Assembly (NCBI RefSeq): GCF_000359745.1
Contig: NZ_AQHN01000062.1
Span: 62,001-126,000, forward strand
Length of the DNA stretch: 64,000 nucleotides
From: Rhizobium freirei PRF 81
GTDB lineage: Bacteria; Pseudomonadota; Alphaproteobacteria; Rhizobiales; Rhizobiaceae
Direction: 5' to 3'
The position numbers and the translations under genes were made by a program. Positions within the stretch are counted from its first letter, which is position 1, and every line of letters starts with the position of its first letter. Of the stretch, positions 7,692-17,059 are shown piece by piece. Under the pieces are notes generated by a model. That model made no database searches. It was not told the DNA's origin and saw only the letters and a list, made by a program, of their open reading frames with translations.

Positions 7692-9833
7692 ATGAAAGTT
7701 TTGGAAAGAAAGCCGCTGTCGGTCTGGCGGACGCTCAATCTCGACGGCTTCATGGTCGGCGTGCCGCATTATCCCGAACATGTCGATGAGAACTATTGGG
7801 AACGCGATGCCGAACGCATGGCAGCCGCGGGTTTCAACGCCGTTCGCATGGCGGAATTCGCGTGGCACATCATCGAGCCGCATGAGGATCATTTCGATTT
7901 CTCGCTCTTCGACAAGGCGATCGCCGGCCTTGCCGGGCGCGGCATCAAGACCATCCTTTGCACGCCGACGGCAACGCCGCCGCGCTGGCTGACGGCAAAA
8001 TACCCCGAAGTCCTGCGCGTCGATGCCAATGGCAGGCAGGCGAGCCATGGATCGCGCCAGCATTGCGACACGACGAGCCCGGTATTGCGCCGGCACAGCC
8101 AGCGCATCACCCGCGCCATGGCCGAGCATTACCGGGACAATCCGCACGTGATCGGCTGGCAGACGGACAACGAGCTGAACACGACCACCTCCGAAAGCTA
8201 CTCGCCCTCGGCACTCATCGAGTTCCAGAAGTTCTGCCGTGCAAAATACGGCACGATCGACGCGCTGAATTTTGCCTGGGGCGGCGACTTCTGGGCAACG
8301 GCGTACCAGACCTTCGAGCAGATCGTCTTCCCGCAGCCGATGAATCCGTCCTTCTCGAGCCCCGGTCACGTGCAGGACTATCATCGCTTCCTCGCCTTCG
8401 CGACAGCTCTCTTCCAGCACGACCAAGTGGAGATCCTGCGAGCAACCAATCCGGCATGGTTCATCTTCCATAATCTCGGCAACCTTGCTGATATCGATTT
8501 CCGCGGCCAGTTCGGCCAGGACCTCGATTTCATCGGCTTCGACATCTATCCCTTCCTCTATGACGAGATGCGCCGCGGTGGCGGTCATGCGATCACCCAA
8601 GCCTTCCATCTCGATCAGTGCCGCGCCTATTCCGGCAATTTCATCGTTCCTGAACAGGCGTCGGGCCTCGGCAGCCAGCCGGGCTTTTCCTCATCCGTTC
8701 CCGAACCTGGCGAGATGCGCCGCATGGCGATGACCTCGGTCTCGCGCGGCGCTGACGGCTTGATGTTCTTCCGCTGGCGGCCGGCGCATTTCGGCGCTGA
8801 GATCTACTGGAACGGCATTATCGACCACGATGACGTTCCACGCCGGCGCTACGATGAAGCCAGGCAATTCGCCTTAGACATCCGCAAGATCGAGGACAAG
8901 CTGCTCGGCACGACGGTTCGTATGGATATTGCCATCGCCGGAGCGGATTTCGACAATCAGGAAGCTTACAAGACCTACGCGATCGGCCTGCCGAGCCCGA
9001 TGCAGGATGCCGCCCATCTGCACCGCGCCTGCTACCGGGCCGGCATCGCCTGCGGCTTCATCCATCCGGAAGACGATCTTTCACGCGTCAAGGCCCTCTA
9101 TGTTCCCCACTGGGTCATGTGGAAGGAGGAGTGGTCGGCAGCGGTCGAGAAATTCGTCGCCGATGGCGGCACGCTTATCCTCTCGGCCATGACAGGAACC
9201 CGCGACGACAACAATCACATCATCCGCACTCAGGCGCCGGGCACCGCACTTTCGACACTTTCCGGCGTGCGCGTCTACGAATTCGGCCCCGTCTCTGCCT
9301 CTGGCGCGGACGGCCTGTTCGCCGGCTTCCGCGAGGGTGGCATCGGCAACCACCAACCGTCGCCACGTCCGGCAGCAACGTCGGCCTCACGCAAATACGC
9401 CTATACGATCGGAAACCGTCAGCTGGAAGCCGGACACCTTTACGAGAAGCTGGAAACGACCGCGGACACTGAGACGATTGGCCAGTGGTCCGACCGCTTT
9501 CTGGACGGCTCTCCCATGCTGACGCGGCGCCGGCATGGCAACGGCCAAGTCTATTATCTAGGCACCTATCTGACCGAGCCGCTTGCAGAAGTCATCCGCA
9601 ACATGCTGATTGGCGACAAGGCGGTCGCGCCCCTGGTGCAGGACTTACCGGCAGGTGTCGAAGTCTCGCTACGCGAGGGGGAAGGCAGGAAGCTGCTGTT
9701 CGTTCTCAATACAGAGCATGAGCCGAAGACTGTCTCTCTGCCTGCAGGTATCGATCTGCTGACCGACAAGGCGGTTTCAGGCACGACCGAACTTAGCGGC
9801 TATGGCGTGCTGGTGATCGAACAATCGGCCTGA
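7692..9833 (+). CDS. Beta-galactosidase, glycoside hydrolase family 42
   Basis: 713 aa, within the GH42 range. The TIM barrel carries the acid/base Glu161 in TDNELN and the nucleophile Glu321 in IVPEQASG. GVPHYPEHV near the N-terminus and ATPPRWL are also GH42 hallmarks. A trimerisation domain and a short beta domain follow. No signal peptide, so it acts in the cytoplasm on imported galactosides, which fits its place as last gene of the ABC operon 17 bp after the ATPase. GH42 enzymes split beta-1,3/1,4/1,6 galactosides and some act on arabinosides, so the exact sugar is open. Confidence 0.92.
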   Translation: MKVLERKPLSVWRTLNLDGFMVGVPHYPEHVDENYWERDAERMAAAGFNAVRMAEFAWHIIEPHEDHFDFSLFDKAIAGLAGRGIKTILCTPTATPPRWLTAKYPEVLRVDANGRQASHGSRQHCDTTSPVLRRHSQRITRAMAEHYRDNPHVIGWQTDNELNTTTSESYSPSALIEFQKFCRAKYGTIDALNFAWGGDFWATAYQTFEQIVFPQPMNPSFSSPGHVQDYHRFLAFATALFQHDQVEILRATNPAWFIFHNLGNLADIDFRGQFGQDLDFIGFDIYPFLYDEMRRGGGHAITQAFHLDQCRAYSGNFIVPEQASGLGSQPGFSSSVPEPGEMRRMAMTSVSRGADGLMFFRWRPAHFGAEIYWNGIIDHDDVPRRRYDEARQFALDIRKIEDKLLGTTVRMDIAIAGADFDNQEAYKTYAIGLPSPMQDAAHLHRACYRAGIACGFIHPEDDLSRVKALYVPHWVMWKEEWSAAVEKFVADGGTLILSAMTGTRDDNNHIIRTQAPGTALSTLSGVRVYEFGPVSASGADGLFAGFREGGIGNHQPSPRPAATSASRKYAYTIGNRQLEAGHLYEKLETTADTETIGQWSDRFLDGSPMLTRRRHGNGQVYYLGTYLTEPLAEVIRNMLIGDKAVAPLVQDLPAGVEVSLREGEGRKLLFVLNTEHEPKTVSLPAGIDLLTDKAVSGTTELSGYGVLVIEQSA

Positions 9834-9852
9834 CATCGCCCACGAAATGCCC

Positions 9853-9878
9853 GGCGCCGGGGATGAAGCTTCGGCGCC
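9853..9878 (+). terminator. Stem-loop after the GH42 operon
   Basis: GGCGCCG (9853-9859) pairs with CGGCGCC (9872-9878) around a 12-base loop, 20 bases after the operon stop. There is no U-run, so it may be a weak or factor-assisted terminator. The rest of the 369-bp gap (9834-10202) holds no gene I can support; its last 80 bases are AT-rich and probably contain the promoter of the next gene. Confidence 0.45.
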
Positions 9879-10202
9879 GCCGCACATGGACTGGAGGTGC
9901 TCAATCTTCAGAGCCAGCCTTTCGGCAGCGCACACAGCGGATCGTTTGCGGCCGATGCTCCGAGCTTTTACCGGCCTGCATCACTGCCGTCGGCGAGCGG
10001 AACGAGCGGACCGAGCTTCACGCCCGGGCGTTCCTCATCGAACGAATTCCATTGCCTCGCTTGACCCAATCGAACATCTGCCCTTGTTCCGACTGAGAAT
10101 AGCAAGACATGCACCTGATGGTTGAAGCAATTGTTTGTTGGTTAACCGTGTGTATTTCAAATAGTGTAATAACGTCTATGCTATGAATAGCGCCGTTACT
10201 CT

Positions 10203-12200
10203 ATGAGCCGCGCAATGAAAATACTGGACGCTAAACAAAAATTGCAGCATTTCATGTCCATTCGGTCCGATAATCCGGATCTGCTGAAGGCTCAGTACCG
10301 CGCTTTCACGCGGCAGATGCCGATGATGTATTTAATCCTGATTTCGAGTACATGGGCGCTTTCTATTACCCATATGCAATCGGCACCGATTTGGCTCACT
10401 GTCGGTGTTCCCGCTTTTTTCACGCTCGGCTGCATGCTTAGGATCACATTCTGGTGGAGAACACGCAATGTCGATCCGATGCCGGAGGTGGCACACGCCG
10501 CACTCGTCCGCACCAATCGTTTGGCAATCGGCATTCCCATTGCATTCACAGTCTGGTCATTTTTGCTGGTGCCTTATGGCGATGCATATGCCCAATCTCA
10601 CGTTGCCTTTTATATGGCGATTACGGTCATCTCCTGCATCTTCTGCCTGATGTATGTTCGCTCGGCGGCATTCATAGTCACTGTGATCGTCAATGGAGCA
10701 TTCGTCGTATTTTTCATGGCATCAAGGCAACCGACCTTTGTTGCTATCGCCGTCAATGTGGCGCTGGTCTGCGCCGGCATGATGTCGATTCTCCTGACAA
10801 ACTACCGCAATTTCGAGCGCATGGTTATTTCACAACAGCGCACGGAAGCTCTCAGCAATGAGAACCTCTTGCTTGCAAATGTCGACAGCCTGACGGAACT
10901 ACCCAACCGTCGCGCGTTTTTTACGCATCTGGAAACCGAATTCAAAAGGGCCAAAGCCGAGAATACGCGGCTGGCCTTGGGCGTCATTGATCTCGATGGC
11001 TTTAAGCCGGTCAACGACCTTTATGGACATTCAGTAGGGGACAGGCTGCTGATCGACGTCAGCGAGCGCCTCACGACCAGCTTGAAAGCCAGCCGGGCGT
11101 TTCGATTGGGTGGTGACGAGTTTGCAATTGTCGCTCCGCTCGCGCCGGAAGATGCTCAGCTCGTCGCAAACGCGAATGCAATTTCCGAACGGCTGGGGGC
11201 GCCCTATCATTTGCCGGAAGGAACGGTGCAGGTATCGGCATCGATGGGAATAGCAGTCTTTCCGAACCTCGCCTCCACCCTGGAGCAGCTTTTCGACAGG
11301 GCGGATTACGCCCTCTACCACGCCAAGAAAACACGTCGCGGGGGCGCGGTTCTATTTGACGCTGAACACGAAAAGCAGATCAACATCGAGGCGCGCATTG
11401 AGCATCTGCTCAAGCAGGCCAATTTGGAAGACGAACTTTCGGTCATGTTTCAGCCGATTGTGAACATAGGCAATGAGCAAACGGTTGGCTTCGAGGCCTT
11501 AGCCCGCTGGCACAGCCCGGTTCTCGGGCGTGTCTCGCCCGCGCAATTCTTCTCCATTGCTGAACGGGCCGGCATCGTCAGTTCGCTCACGCGTCCTCTG
11601 CTGAAAAAAGCGCTTGCTTTCGCATCGGAGTGGGAAGAACCCTTGCGCCTGTCGTTCAACCTGTCAGCCCACGATCTCAACTCCTGCGAAGGGGTGCTGT
11701 CGTTAATCGGCATCATCGAAGGCAGCCGCTTTGACGCGAGGCGTCTTGATCTTGAAATCACCGAAACGGCCTTTACGCATGATTCCGAGCAGATCAAACG
11801 GTCCGTCGAGATGCTACGACTTCTCGGTTGCGGCATTTCGCTCGACGATTTTGGCACCGGCTATTCCAGCTTGACGCGGCTCCATGCTCTTCCTCTGACC
11901 AAAATCAAGATCGACCGCAGCTTCGTCACAGACTTGCACAAAAAGCCCGCCAGCTACAAAATAGTGAAATCTCTTCTCACTCTCAGCCGGGACATGGAAC
12001 TGGAATGCGTGGTTGAAGGGGTTGAAACACCCGAAGAGCTTGCGGCCCTTAAGGAGTTGGGAGCTACGCTGGTGCAAGGCTACGTCTATTCACGGCCGCT
12101 GAGCGAAGAAGGAGCTGCCGAATGGCAGTTAACCGCGGCGTGGCAAAGCAAGCTCACCAACTCGCTGAACCGACAAGCGTCGCCGGTAAATGCAACATAG
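10203..12200 (+). CDS. Membrane-bound GGDEF-EAL protein (cyclic di-GMP turnover)
   Basis: 665 aa. About six membrane segments occupy residues 40-200, then a GGDEF domain (GGDEF at 303-307, with DLDGFKPVNDLYGHSVGD before it) and an EAL domain (EAL at 431-433; ETAFTHD, DDFGTGYSS and KIKIDRSFV all present). Both active sites look intact, so it could make or break cyclic di-GMP. The inhibitory RxxD site upstream of GGDEF is absent (LKAS at that place), so product inhibition of the cyclase is unlikely. Stand-alone gene; nearby genes do not hint at the process it controls. Confidence 0.92.
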   Translation: MSRAMKILDAKQKLQHFMSIRSDNPDLLKAQYRAFTRQMPMMYLILISSTWALSITHMQSAPIWLTVGVPAFFTLGCMLRITFWWRTRNVDPMPEVAHAALVRTNRLAIGIPIAFTVWSFLLVPYGDAYAQSHVAFYMAITVISCIFCLMYVRSAAFIVTVIVNGAFVVFFMASRQPTFVAIAVNVALVCAGMMSILLTNYRNFERMVISQQRTEALSNENLLLANVDSLTELPNRRAFFTHLETEFKRAKAENTRLALGVIDLDGFKPVNDLYGHSVGDRLLIDVSERLTTSLKASRAFRLGGDEFAIVAPLAPEDAQLVANANAISERLGAPYHLPEGTVQVSASMGIAVFPNLASTLEQLFDRADYALYHAKKTRRGGAVLFDAEHEKQINIEARIEHLLKQANLEDELSVMFQPIVNIGNEQTVGFEALARWHSPVLGRVSPAQFFSIAERAGIVSSLTRPLLKKALAFASEWEEPLRLSFNLSAHDLNSCEGVLSLIGIIEGSRFDARRLDLEITETAFTHDSEQIKRSVEMLRLLGCGISLDDFGTGYSSLTRLHALPLTKIKIDRSFVTDLHKKPASYKIVKSLLTLSRDMELECVVEGVETPEELAALKELGATLVQGYVYSRPLSEEGAAEWQLTAAWQSKLTNSLNRQASPVNAT

Positions 12201-12420
12201 GGCAGCTCTTGAATAGATCAGAACCACCAACATGTAGTTATGCCGGCTGCTCCGCTATTATTTCTCACTTCAAACGAGCGGTGGGCCGACCTTTCAGGCG
12301 CCAGGCGGTTATTCCGTTCAGGGACGGCCGTCCCAAGAGCGACCATACAGGAACCGCACAGCCCCTTATGCTGCGCCGCTCGGCGGATCAGGGTGGCAAG
12401 CAAGAGGATATCCAGCCGTA

Positions 12421-12660
12421 CTAATCTTCGACGAACGCATGACGCATCGAATCCAGGATAGGCTGCATCAAGTAACTGAAAAATACCCCGTCTTCCGTAC
12501 TGATGAACGTCTCCACCGGCATGCCCCGGATGCAGTTGCGCTTCGGGAAGCGATGCTGGAAGATCGTCTGTCATCGTCATGAGTGCACGATAATATGGCT
12601 GTTGCGTTGCCTGGTCGATAAGGCGATCGCCGAGACTTGCTGCACGACAGCCGCGATCTA
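12421..12660 (-). pseudogene. Frameshifted C-terminal remnant of a HlyD family type I secretion adaptor
   Basis: Reading leftward, one frame gives LIDQATQQPYYRALMTM, then DLPASLPEAQLHPG. After a one-base shift the other gives MPVETFIST and FSYLMQPILDSMRHAFVED ending at a TAG (12423-12421). Together these match the last 80 or so residues of HlyD/PrsE-type membrane fusion proteins, including the near-invariant PGMPVE motif, which is split by the shift. The rest of the gene and any partner ABC exporter are missing. The flanking stretch 12201-12420 shows nothing I can name. Confidence 0.75.
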
Positions 12661-12722
12661 GGGACATGGACGACGATAGAAAGACGCTGCAGGTCGCTCC
12701 TATGCTCGCCTAGAGCATTGCA

Positions 12723-13301
12723 TCAGGCTGCCTGGGCCGATGCGAGCCGCTGTGCGACCCTTGCTACGCGCTCGCCGTAAACGCGGGCGGTTTCAAGGTC
12801 ACCGACCGACATTTCGCTCGGGGCCGCGTCGGCATCGGACTGCGCCATTGGCGCGATGTACGATCCCATCCTGTTTGCATCGTCCCGCTTCGACGCCTTC
12901 ACATTCGCTGGCTTCATCCCCAGGCTGACCCACAAACCGCCGTGCTGTCCCGCCAGAAGAACGAAGTCTTCGAGGGTGTTGAGCTTGTCGCCGTTAAAAC
13001 TGGCGCTGTTGGTGAATCCTCCGAAAACCTTGTCCTGCCATTTGTTGGTGAACCAGGCTTTCGAGGAAGTATCCGCGAACTTCTTAAACTGCCAGCTCGG
13101 ACCGCCCATATAGGTTGGCGATCCGAATATGATGGCGTCAGCAGCGTCCAACGCGGCCCATCCGTCATCTGAAAGATTGCCGTTAGCGTCAATGGCATAG
13201 AGCGGACCGCCCGCACCTTCAGCAACGGCTTCCGCCATTCGCTGGGTGTGACCGTAGCCGGAATGATAGACGACGACTGTAATTGCTTTGCGATTTGACA
13301 T
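12723..13301 (-). CDS. Flavodoxin-fold NAD(P)H-dependent reductase (WrbA-like)
   Basis: 192 aa. The N-terminal strand and FMN phosphate loop read VVVYHSGYGHTQRMAEAV (residues 9-26); FGSPTYMGGPSWQFKKF holds the second flavin-contact loop. Length and pattern match WrbA-type quinone reductases and related FMN proteins. Cytoplasmic; likely two-electron reduction of quinones or nitro compounds. GGAGG stands upstream of the ATG. It lies 191 bp downstream of the DoxX-like gene on the same strand, so it may share the TetR-controlled promoter. The exact substrate is not visible. Confidence 0.85.
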   Translation of the reverse strand: MSNRKAITVVVYHSGYGHTQRMAEAVAEGAGGPLYAIDANGNLSDDGWAALDAADAIIFGSPTYMGGPSWQFKKFADTSSKAWFTNKWQDKVFGGFTNSASFNGDKLNTLEDFVLLAGQHGGLWVSLGMKPANVKASKRDDANRMGSYIAPMAQSDADAAPSEMSVGDLETARVYGERVARVAQRLASAQAA

Positions 13302-13492
13302 GGTGATTTTGGCCTCCTTCGGGCCGTTGCTTTGCGCTGTCCGAGGGCGAGTTCGCTCCGTTTGGCGTCCTCTTTAAGAATGGGTTGATGGCTGGGGTTC
13401 GGGTGGCACCCAAGGCTTTGGCAATGGAGAGCTTTGTCCGGCCAGTTCCGCGCGGGTTCTCAGAGTGATGAACTATTTTTGCGGCGAGGTGC

Positions 13493-13855
13493 TCAGGCGT
13501 GGCCGCTGACACTGGCCAGTGCCAGCAGCAGCAGAAACACCACAGGCGATGGGAGCTCCCGATAATTCCGGATACGGACAATAGCCGCGATCGCGGTGAG
13601 CATGATGCAGGTGCCCAACGCAACCCCGATGTATCGGATACCGGCTGTGACCAACAGCACTGCGGTTAGGAGTTCAAGAGCGGCCGTGACCCAGCACCAC
13701 CAGAAGGGAAATCCGAGCCGCACGAAGCCCGCCCGGATTTTTTGATGGCCACTCGCGTTGACGATAGCGCCAATGAGAAACGCCGCTGCGGACGGCCAGA
13801 CGAGGACGGTATCGAGCACCGTTGCGCCCGTAAAAATTTGAACTGGAAGATTCAT
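13493..13855 (-). CDS. DoxX-like small membrane protein
   Basis: 120 aa with four predicted membrane segments, the size and pattern of the DoxX/DoxX-like family (an RAGF-RLGFPFW stretch before helix 2). The family is linked to thiol and redox homeostasis, but the biochemical role of single-gene members is unclear. AGAGGA precedes the ATG. Divergent from a TetR gene with a strong palindrome between them, so probably repressed by it. Confidence 0.8.
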   Translation of the reverse strand: MNLPVQIFTGATVLDTVLVWPSAAAFLIGAIVNASGHQKIRAGFVRLGFPFWWCWVTAALELLTAVLLVTAGIRYIGVALGTCIMLTAIAAIVRIRNYRELPSPVVFLLLLALASVSGHA

Positions 13856-13913
13856 GGATATCCTCTTCTCTGGGAGCTAGATCGCGACAAGTTTTATAGC
13901 GATATCATTTATT

Positions 13914-13926
13914 CTAGCACTGCTAG
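13914..13926. promoter_or_regulatory. TetR operator candidate
   Basis: A perfect palindrome CTAGC-ACT-GCTAG sits in the 142-bp divergent region between the DoxX-like gene and the TetR gene. CTAGCA/TGCTAG sites of this kind are common for TetR regulators with this C-terminal domain, so control of both genes from one site is likely. Confidence 0.65.
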
Positions 13927-13997
13927 TTTGTCAACTGACGTTCTTCTTGATAGCATCGGCACCGGAAAAATCGTGCGAATGAAGATAAAGGAACAGC

Positions 13998-14573
13998 GTG
14001 GGTATCAGCGAACGCAAGATCCGGGAAAAGGACGAACGTCGCCGCAGGATCGTTGTCGCTGCGAGGACGATTGCAGAACGTGACGGCTGGGCTTCGGTGA
14101 CGATCCGGCGTCTCGCCGACGAGATAGAATACAGTCAGCCGGTTCTCTATTCGCATTTCCAAAATCGCGATGAAATCGTCGGAGCGGTCGCGCTAGAAGG
14201 CTTCGGCGAATTGGCCGGCATACTCCGCGCCGCGATCCGGCCATCGTCCACGCCAGGGGAGTTAGTGGAGGGCGTCGCAACTGCCTATCTCGATTTCGCT
14301 TTCGCCCGGCCGGCAATGTACGAGGCGATGTTCATCCTTCCCACCGCTCTCCGCTTCGCCAGGTCCGACACGCCAGCACAGCTCCGCGAGGGCTTCGCAG
14401 CCATGGCGACGGTGATCGCGCCGTTCTTCCAGGATGGAGATACCGCTACCGAGACTTTCTGGGCGGCACTTCACGGCTTGGCCGAGCTTGAACGCCACGG
14501 CAGAATAAGACCCGCTTTCCGGTCTCGCCGCATCACCCTCATCATGCAGATGGTGTCAGGTCAGAGCCGATAG
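13998..14573 (+). CDS. TetR/AcrR family regulator (WHG-type C-terminal domain)
   Basis: 191 aa. The helix-turn-helix is VTIRRLADEIEYSQPVLYSHFQNRDEIV (residues about 34-61, quoted in part in any alignment); ligand domain with FWAALHGLAELERHGRI, which carries the tryptophan-histidine-glycine pattern near the end. GTG start at 13998 with AAGGAA ten bases upstream. Divergent from the DoxX-like gene. The following 294 bp (14574-14867) contain no gene I can support. Confidence 0.88.
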   Translation: MGISERKIREKDERRRRIVVAARTIAERDGWASVTIRRLADEIEYSQPVLYSHFQNRDEIVGAVALEGFGELAGILRAAIRPSSTPGELVEGVATAYLDFAFARPAMYEAMFILPTALRFARSDTPAQLREGFAAMATVIAPFFQDGDTATETFWAALHGLAELERHGRIRPAFRSRRITLIMQMVSGQSR

Positions 14574-14867
14574 AAAATCGGGACAGAGGAGGAGGACGGC
14601 TCGCGAAGTGGAGCGTGGGTTTGCCGGGAATGAAGAACGGTTGGTCGAGGGACTTCCGGGTGTCGCCGCGTTGCGCATCCAACTTGTCTGCAACAGGCCG
14701 ATATTGTTGAAAAACTCCCAGGACCCGCTTCCCGAATGAATTGGACGGAGGGCCGCAGGTATGGAATTTCTGCAAGTACAATCAGCGAAATTTATTTTCC
14801 GCAGAGCTGTAGCTCCGTAATCGAGCGCAAAATTCCATCTCAAGCGTGCCGCGGGATACTCCAGACG

Positions 14868-15659
14868 TCAAAACAGCATAGAGGCGCCACGATCGAGATA
14901 GGTATCGAGGAACTGCTCCAGACGTGGATTTCTCGGCTTCTTGAAGACCTCTTGCGGTGGTCCGCTGAACAGCACTTTGCCGTGATCGAGAAAGATAATC
15001 TGCTGGCCGACGGTCGCAGCGAAGCCTATCTCATGCGAGACAACAACCATTGTCATACCCTCGGCCGCCAGATCGCGCATGACGTTCAGGACTTCGCCCG
15101 TCAGTTCCGGATCAAGCGATGAGGTCGGCTCGTCGAACAGCATGATCTTCGGCTTCAACGCCAGGGCGCGGGCGATCGCCACGCGTTGCTGCTGTCCGCC
15201 GGAAAGCTGCGAAGGATAATGCCCTGCTCTCGCCTCGAGCCCCACCTTGACGAGTTGCACCATAGCCGCATCTTCGGCCTGCTTTCGGCTCATCTTATGA
15301 ACCATCTTCAACGCCTCGCTGACATTGCCGAGCGCAGTCATATGCGGCCAGAGATTGAACTGCTGGAACACCATGCCGATCTGGGCGCGGATCGAGCGAT
15401 TGGTAGCCGCCGAAATGCGTTCGCGACGTCCTTCAGAGTCCTCGGCAAAACCAAGTACCTCGCCGTTAATTGAGATCGTCCCGCGCGTTGCCTCTTCGAG
15501 AAAAGCCATGCATCGCAAAAGCGTGCTCTTGCCGGAGCCGGATGGACCGATGAGACACGAGACCTGCCCCGGCTCGATGGCAAGATCGATGCCATGAAGA
15601 ACCGTGGTCTCTCCGAACGTCTTGACGAGATTCCTGACTGCTATTGCGGGGACGCTCAT
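14868..15659 (-). CDS. Polar amino acid ABC transporter ATP-binding protein
   Basis: 263 aa. Walker A GPSGSGKST, signature LSGGQQQRVAIARALA, Walker B IMLFDEPTSSLDPEL and the switch region VVVSHEIGFA are intact, the profile of GlnQ/HisP-type ATPases. Last gene of a leftward operon with two permeases and a binding protein; it overlaps the permease frame by 4 bases. It powers import of a polar amino acid or similar compound. Confidence 0.93.
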   Translation of the reverse strand: MSVPAIAVRNLVKTFGETTVLHGIDLAIEPGQVSCLIGPSGSGKSTLLRCMAFLEEATRGTISINGEVLGFAEDSEGRRERISAATNRSIRAQIGMVFQQFNLWPHMTALGNVSEALKMVHKMSRKQAEDAAMVQLVKVGLEARAGHYPSQLSGGQQQRVAIARALALKPKIMLFDEPTSSLDPELTGEVLNVMRDLAAEGMTMVVVSHEIGFAATVGQQIIFLDHGKVLFSGPPQEVFKKPRNPRLEQFLDTYLDRGASMLF

Positions 15660-16324
15660 GCGTTGAAAAACCTGAATCTGGAAAGTTTCGTTTCGGCAAG
15701 GTTGCCAAGCCAGCCGGTGACTTCGACGAGCCCCCAGTAGAAGAGCGCTAGCGCCGAAAGCGCTTCGACGAAGGCATATTGCTGCGATCCGATCGCACTC
15801 AGCGTCGCCGTCAGCTCCGGAACGGTGATGATGGAGAGAACCGCGGTCTCCTTCATCAGGATGACCACCATGTTCACGGAGGGTGGCAACACCAGCATCG
15901 TCATCTCAGGCAAGAGAATGCGCCTGATGATCTGCCCCCGCGTCAAGCCGACGCATTCGCCAGCCTCGATATGGCCCTTCGGCACGGCCTGAAATCCGGA
16001 ACGGAAGATTTCGCTGAAATAGGCCGCGCCATAGATCGAAATGCCGATCAGACCGGCAGGCAGGGGATCGAGCTCGAGGCCGACGAAAGGGCCACCATAG
16101 TAGACGAGAAAGATCTGGATGAGAAACGGCGTGCCGCGCAGTACGGCCACGATGGCACCCAGCATCTTGTCGACCACCATGCCGCCATATTGCCGGGCAA
16201 CCGCCATCAGGAAGCCTATGACGGCCGCAGCGATGGTGCCGAGGATCCAGATCATGATCGTCACCCCGGCGCCGCTGACGATGGCGGGCCACTGCCCGAT
16301 TAGGACATTGATGTCGAAGGTCAT
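15656..16324 (-). CDS. Polar amino acid ABC transporter permease
   Basis: 222 aa, five predicted membrane segments. The signature loop IEAGECVGLTRGQIIRRILLP and RGTPFLIQIFLVYY are typical of the HisM/GlnP family. It overlaps both neighbours by 4 bases, so translation is coupled. It forms a heterodimeric channel with the following (upstream) permease. Confidence 0.93.
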   Translation of the reverse strand: MTFDINVLIGQWPAIVSGAGVTIMIWILGTIAAAVIGFLMAVARQYGGMVVDKMLGAIVAVLRGTPFLIQIFLVYYGGPFVGLELDPLPAGLIGISIYGAAYFSEIFRSGFQAVPKGHIEAGECVGLTRGQIIRRILLPEMTMLVLPPSVNMVVILMKETAVLSIITVPELTATLSAIGSQQYAFVEALSALALFYWGLVEVTGWLGNLAETKLSRFRFFNA

Positions 16325-16962
16325 CGCGGCACCCCGGGCAATCTGTTTTCGATCAGGCCGCCGGCAAGCGCCACCAACCAGTTGATCACGAGATAGATGA
16401 GGCCGGCGGATGCGAAGATCTGCAGCGGCAGAAAGGTGCTGCCGGCAAGATCCTGCGCCATGCGGGTCAGTTCGACGATGCCGACGACGGAGACCAGCGA
16501 CGATGCCTTCAAAATGAGGATCGCCTCGTTGACCAGTGCTGGAAAGGTGAGGCGTAGGGCGATCGGAACCTTGATGCGGCGGAAAATCTGACGCGGCGTC
16601 AGGCCAACCATCTCCGCCGACTCCACCAGACCGTGCGGCACGCTGGCAAAGCCGCCACGCAGGTTCTCGGCCTGATAGGCAGCCGTACAGAGTGACAGAC
16701 CAATGATCGCCGCCACGATGCTCGGCACATTGATGCCGACGGCTGGAAGCAGGTTGTAGATCAGCAGCAATTGCACCAAAAGCGGCACGCCACGAAAAAA
16801 GCTGATGAAAATCTGGGCAGGTCGCACGAAAATGCTACGCCCCGACAGCAACATTCCCGAAACAAGGATCGCAATCGCAAAGCCGATGAGGATCGACACA
16901 ACGCTGATCGTCACTGTGTAGATGGATGCCTGCAGAAGCAACCCAAAGAGCTCGATGGACAT
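16321..16962 (-). CDS. Polar amino acid ABC transporter permease
   Basis: 213 aa counted from the ATG at 16962 (MSIELFGLLL). The open frame reaches 49 codons further upstream, but that part is hydrophilic, arginine-rich and unlike the family. RGVPLLVQLLLIY and the loop VESAEMVGLTPRQIFRRIKVP identify a HisM/GlnP-type permease. It pairs with the next permease in the operon. Confidence 0.92.
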   Translation of the reverse strand: MSIELFGLLLQASIYTVTISVVSILIGFAIAILVSGMLLSGRSIFVRPAQIFISFFRGVPLLVQLLLIYNLLPAVGINVPSIVAAIIGLSLCTAAYQAENLRGGFASVPHGLVESAEMVGLTPRQIFRRIKVPIALRLTFPALVNEAILILKASSLVSVVGIVELTRMAQDLAGSTFLPLQIFASAGLIYLVINWLVALAGGLIENRLPGVPR

Positions 16963-17059
16963 TGTTGAGTTTTCGCCCGCTTGGTGACCAGGAAGCTGCG
17001 ATCTCGTTCTTCGCCCATGCCCGACAACAGCGCGGGCATGGGCGATTTCCGAGCACTGC

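Noticed and set aside
14574..14867. Possible IS or protein remnant between the TetR gene and the amino acid transporter
   Set aside because: Short open frames exist on both strands, but none gives a motif I can name.
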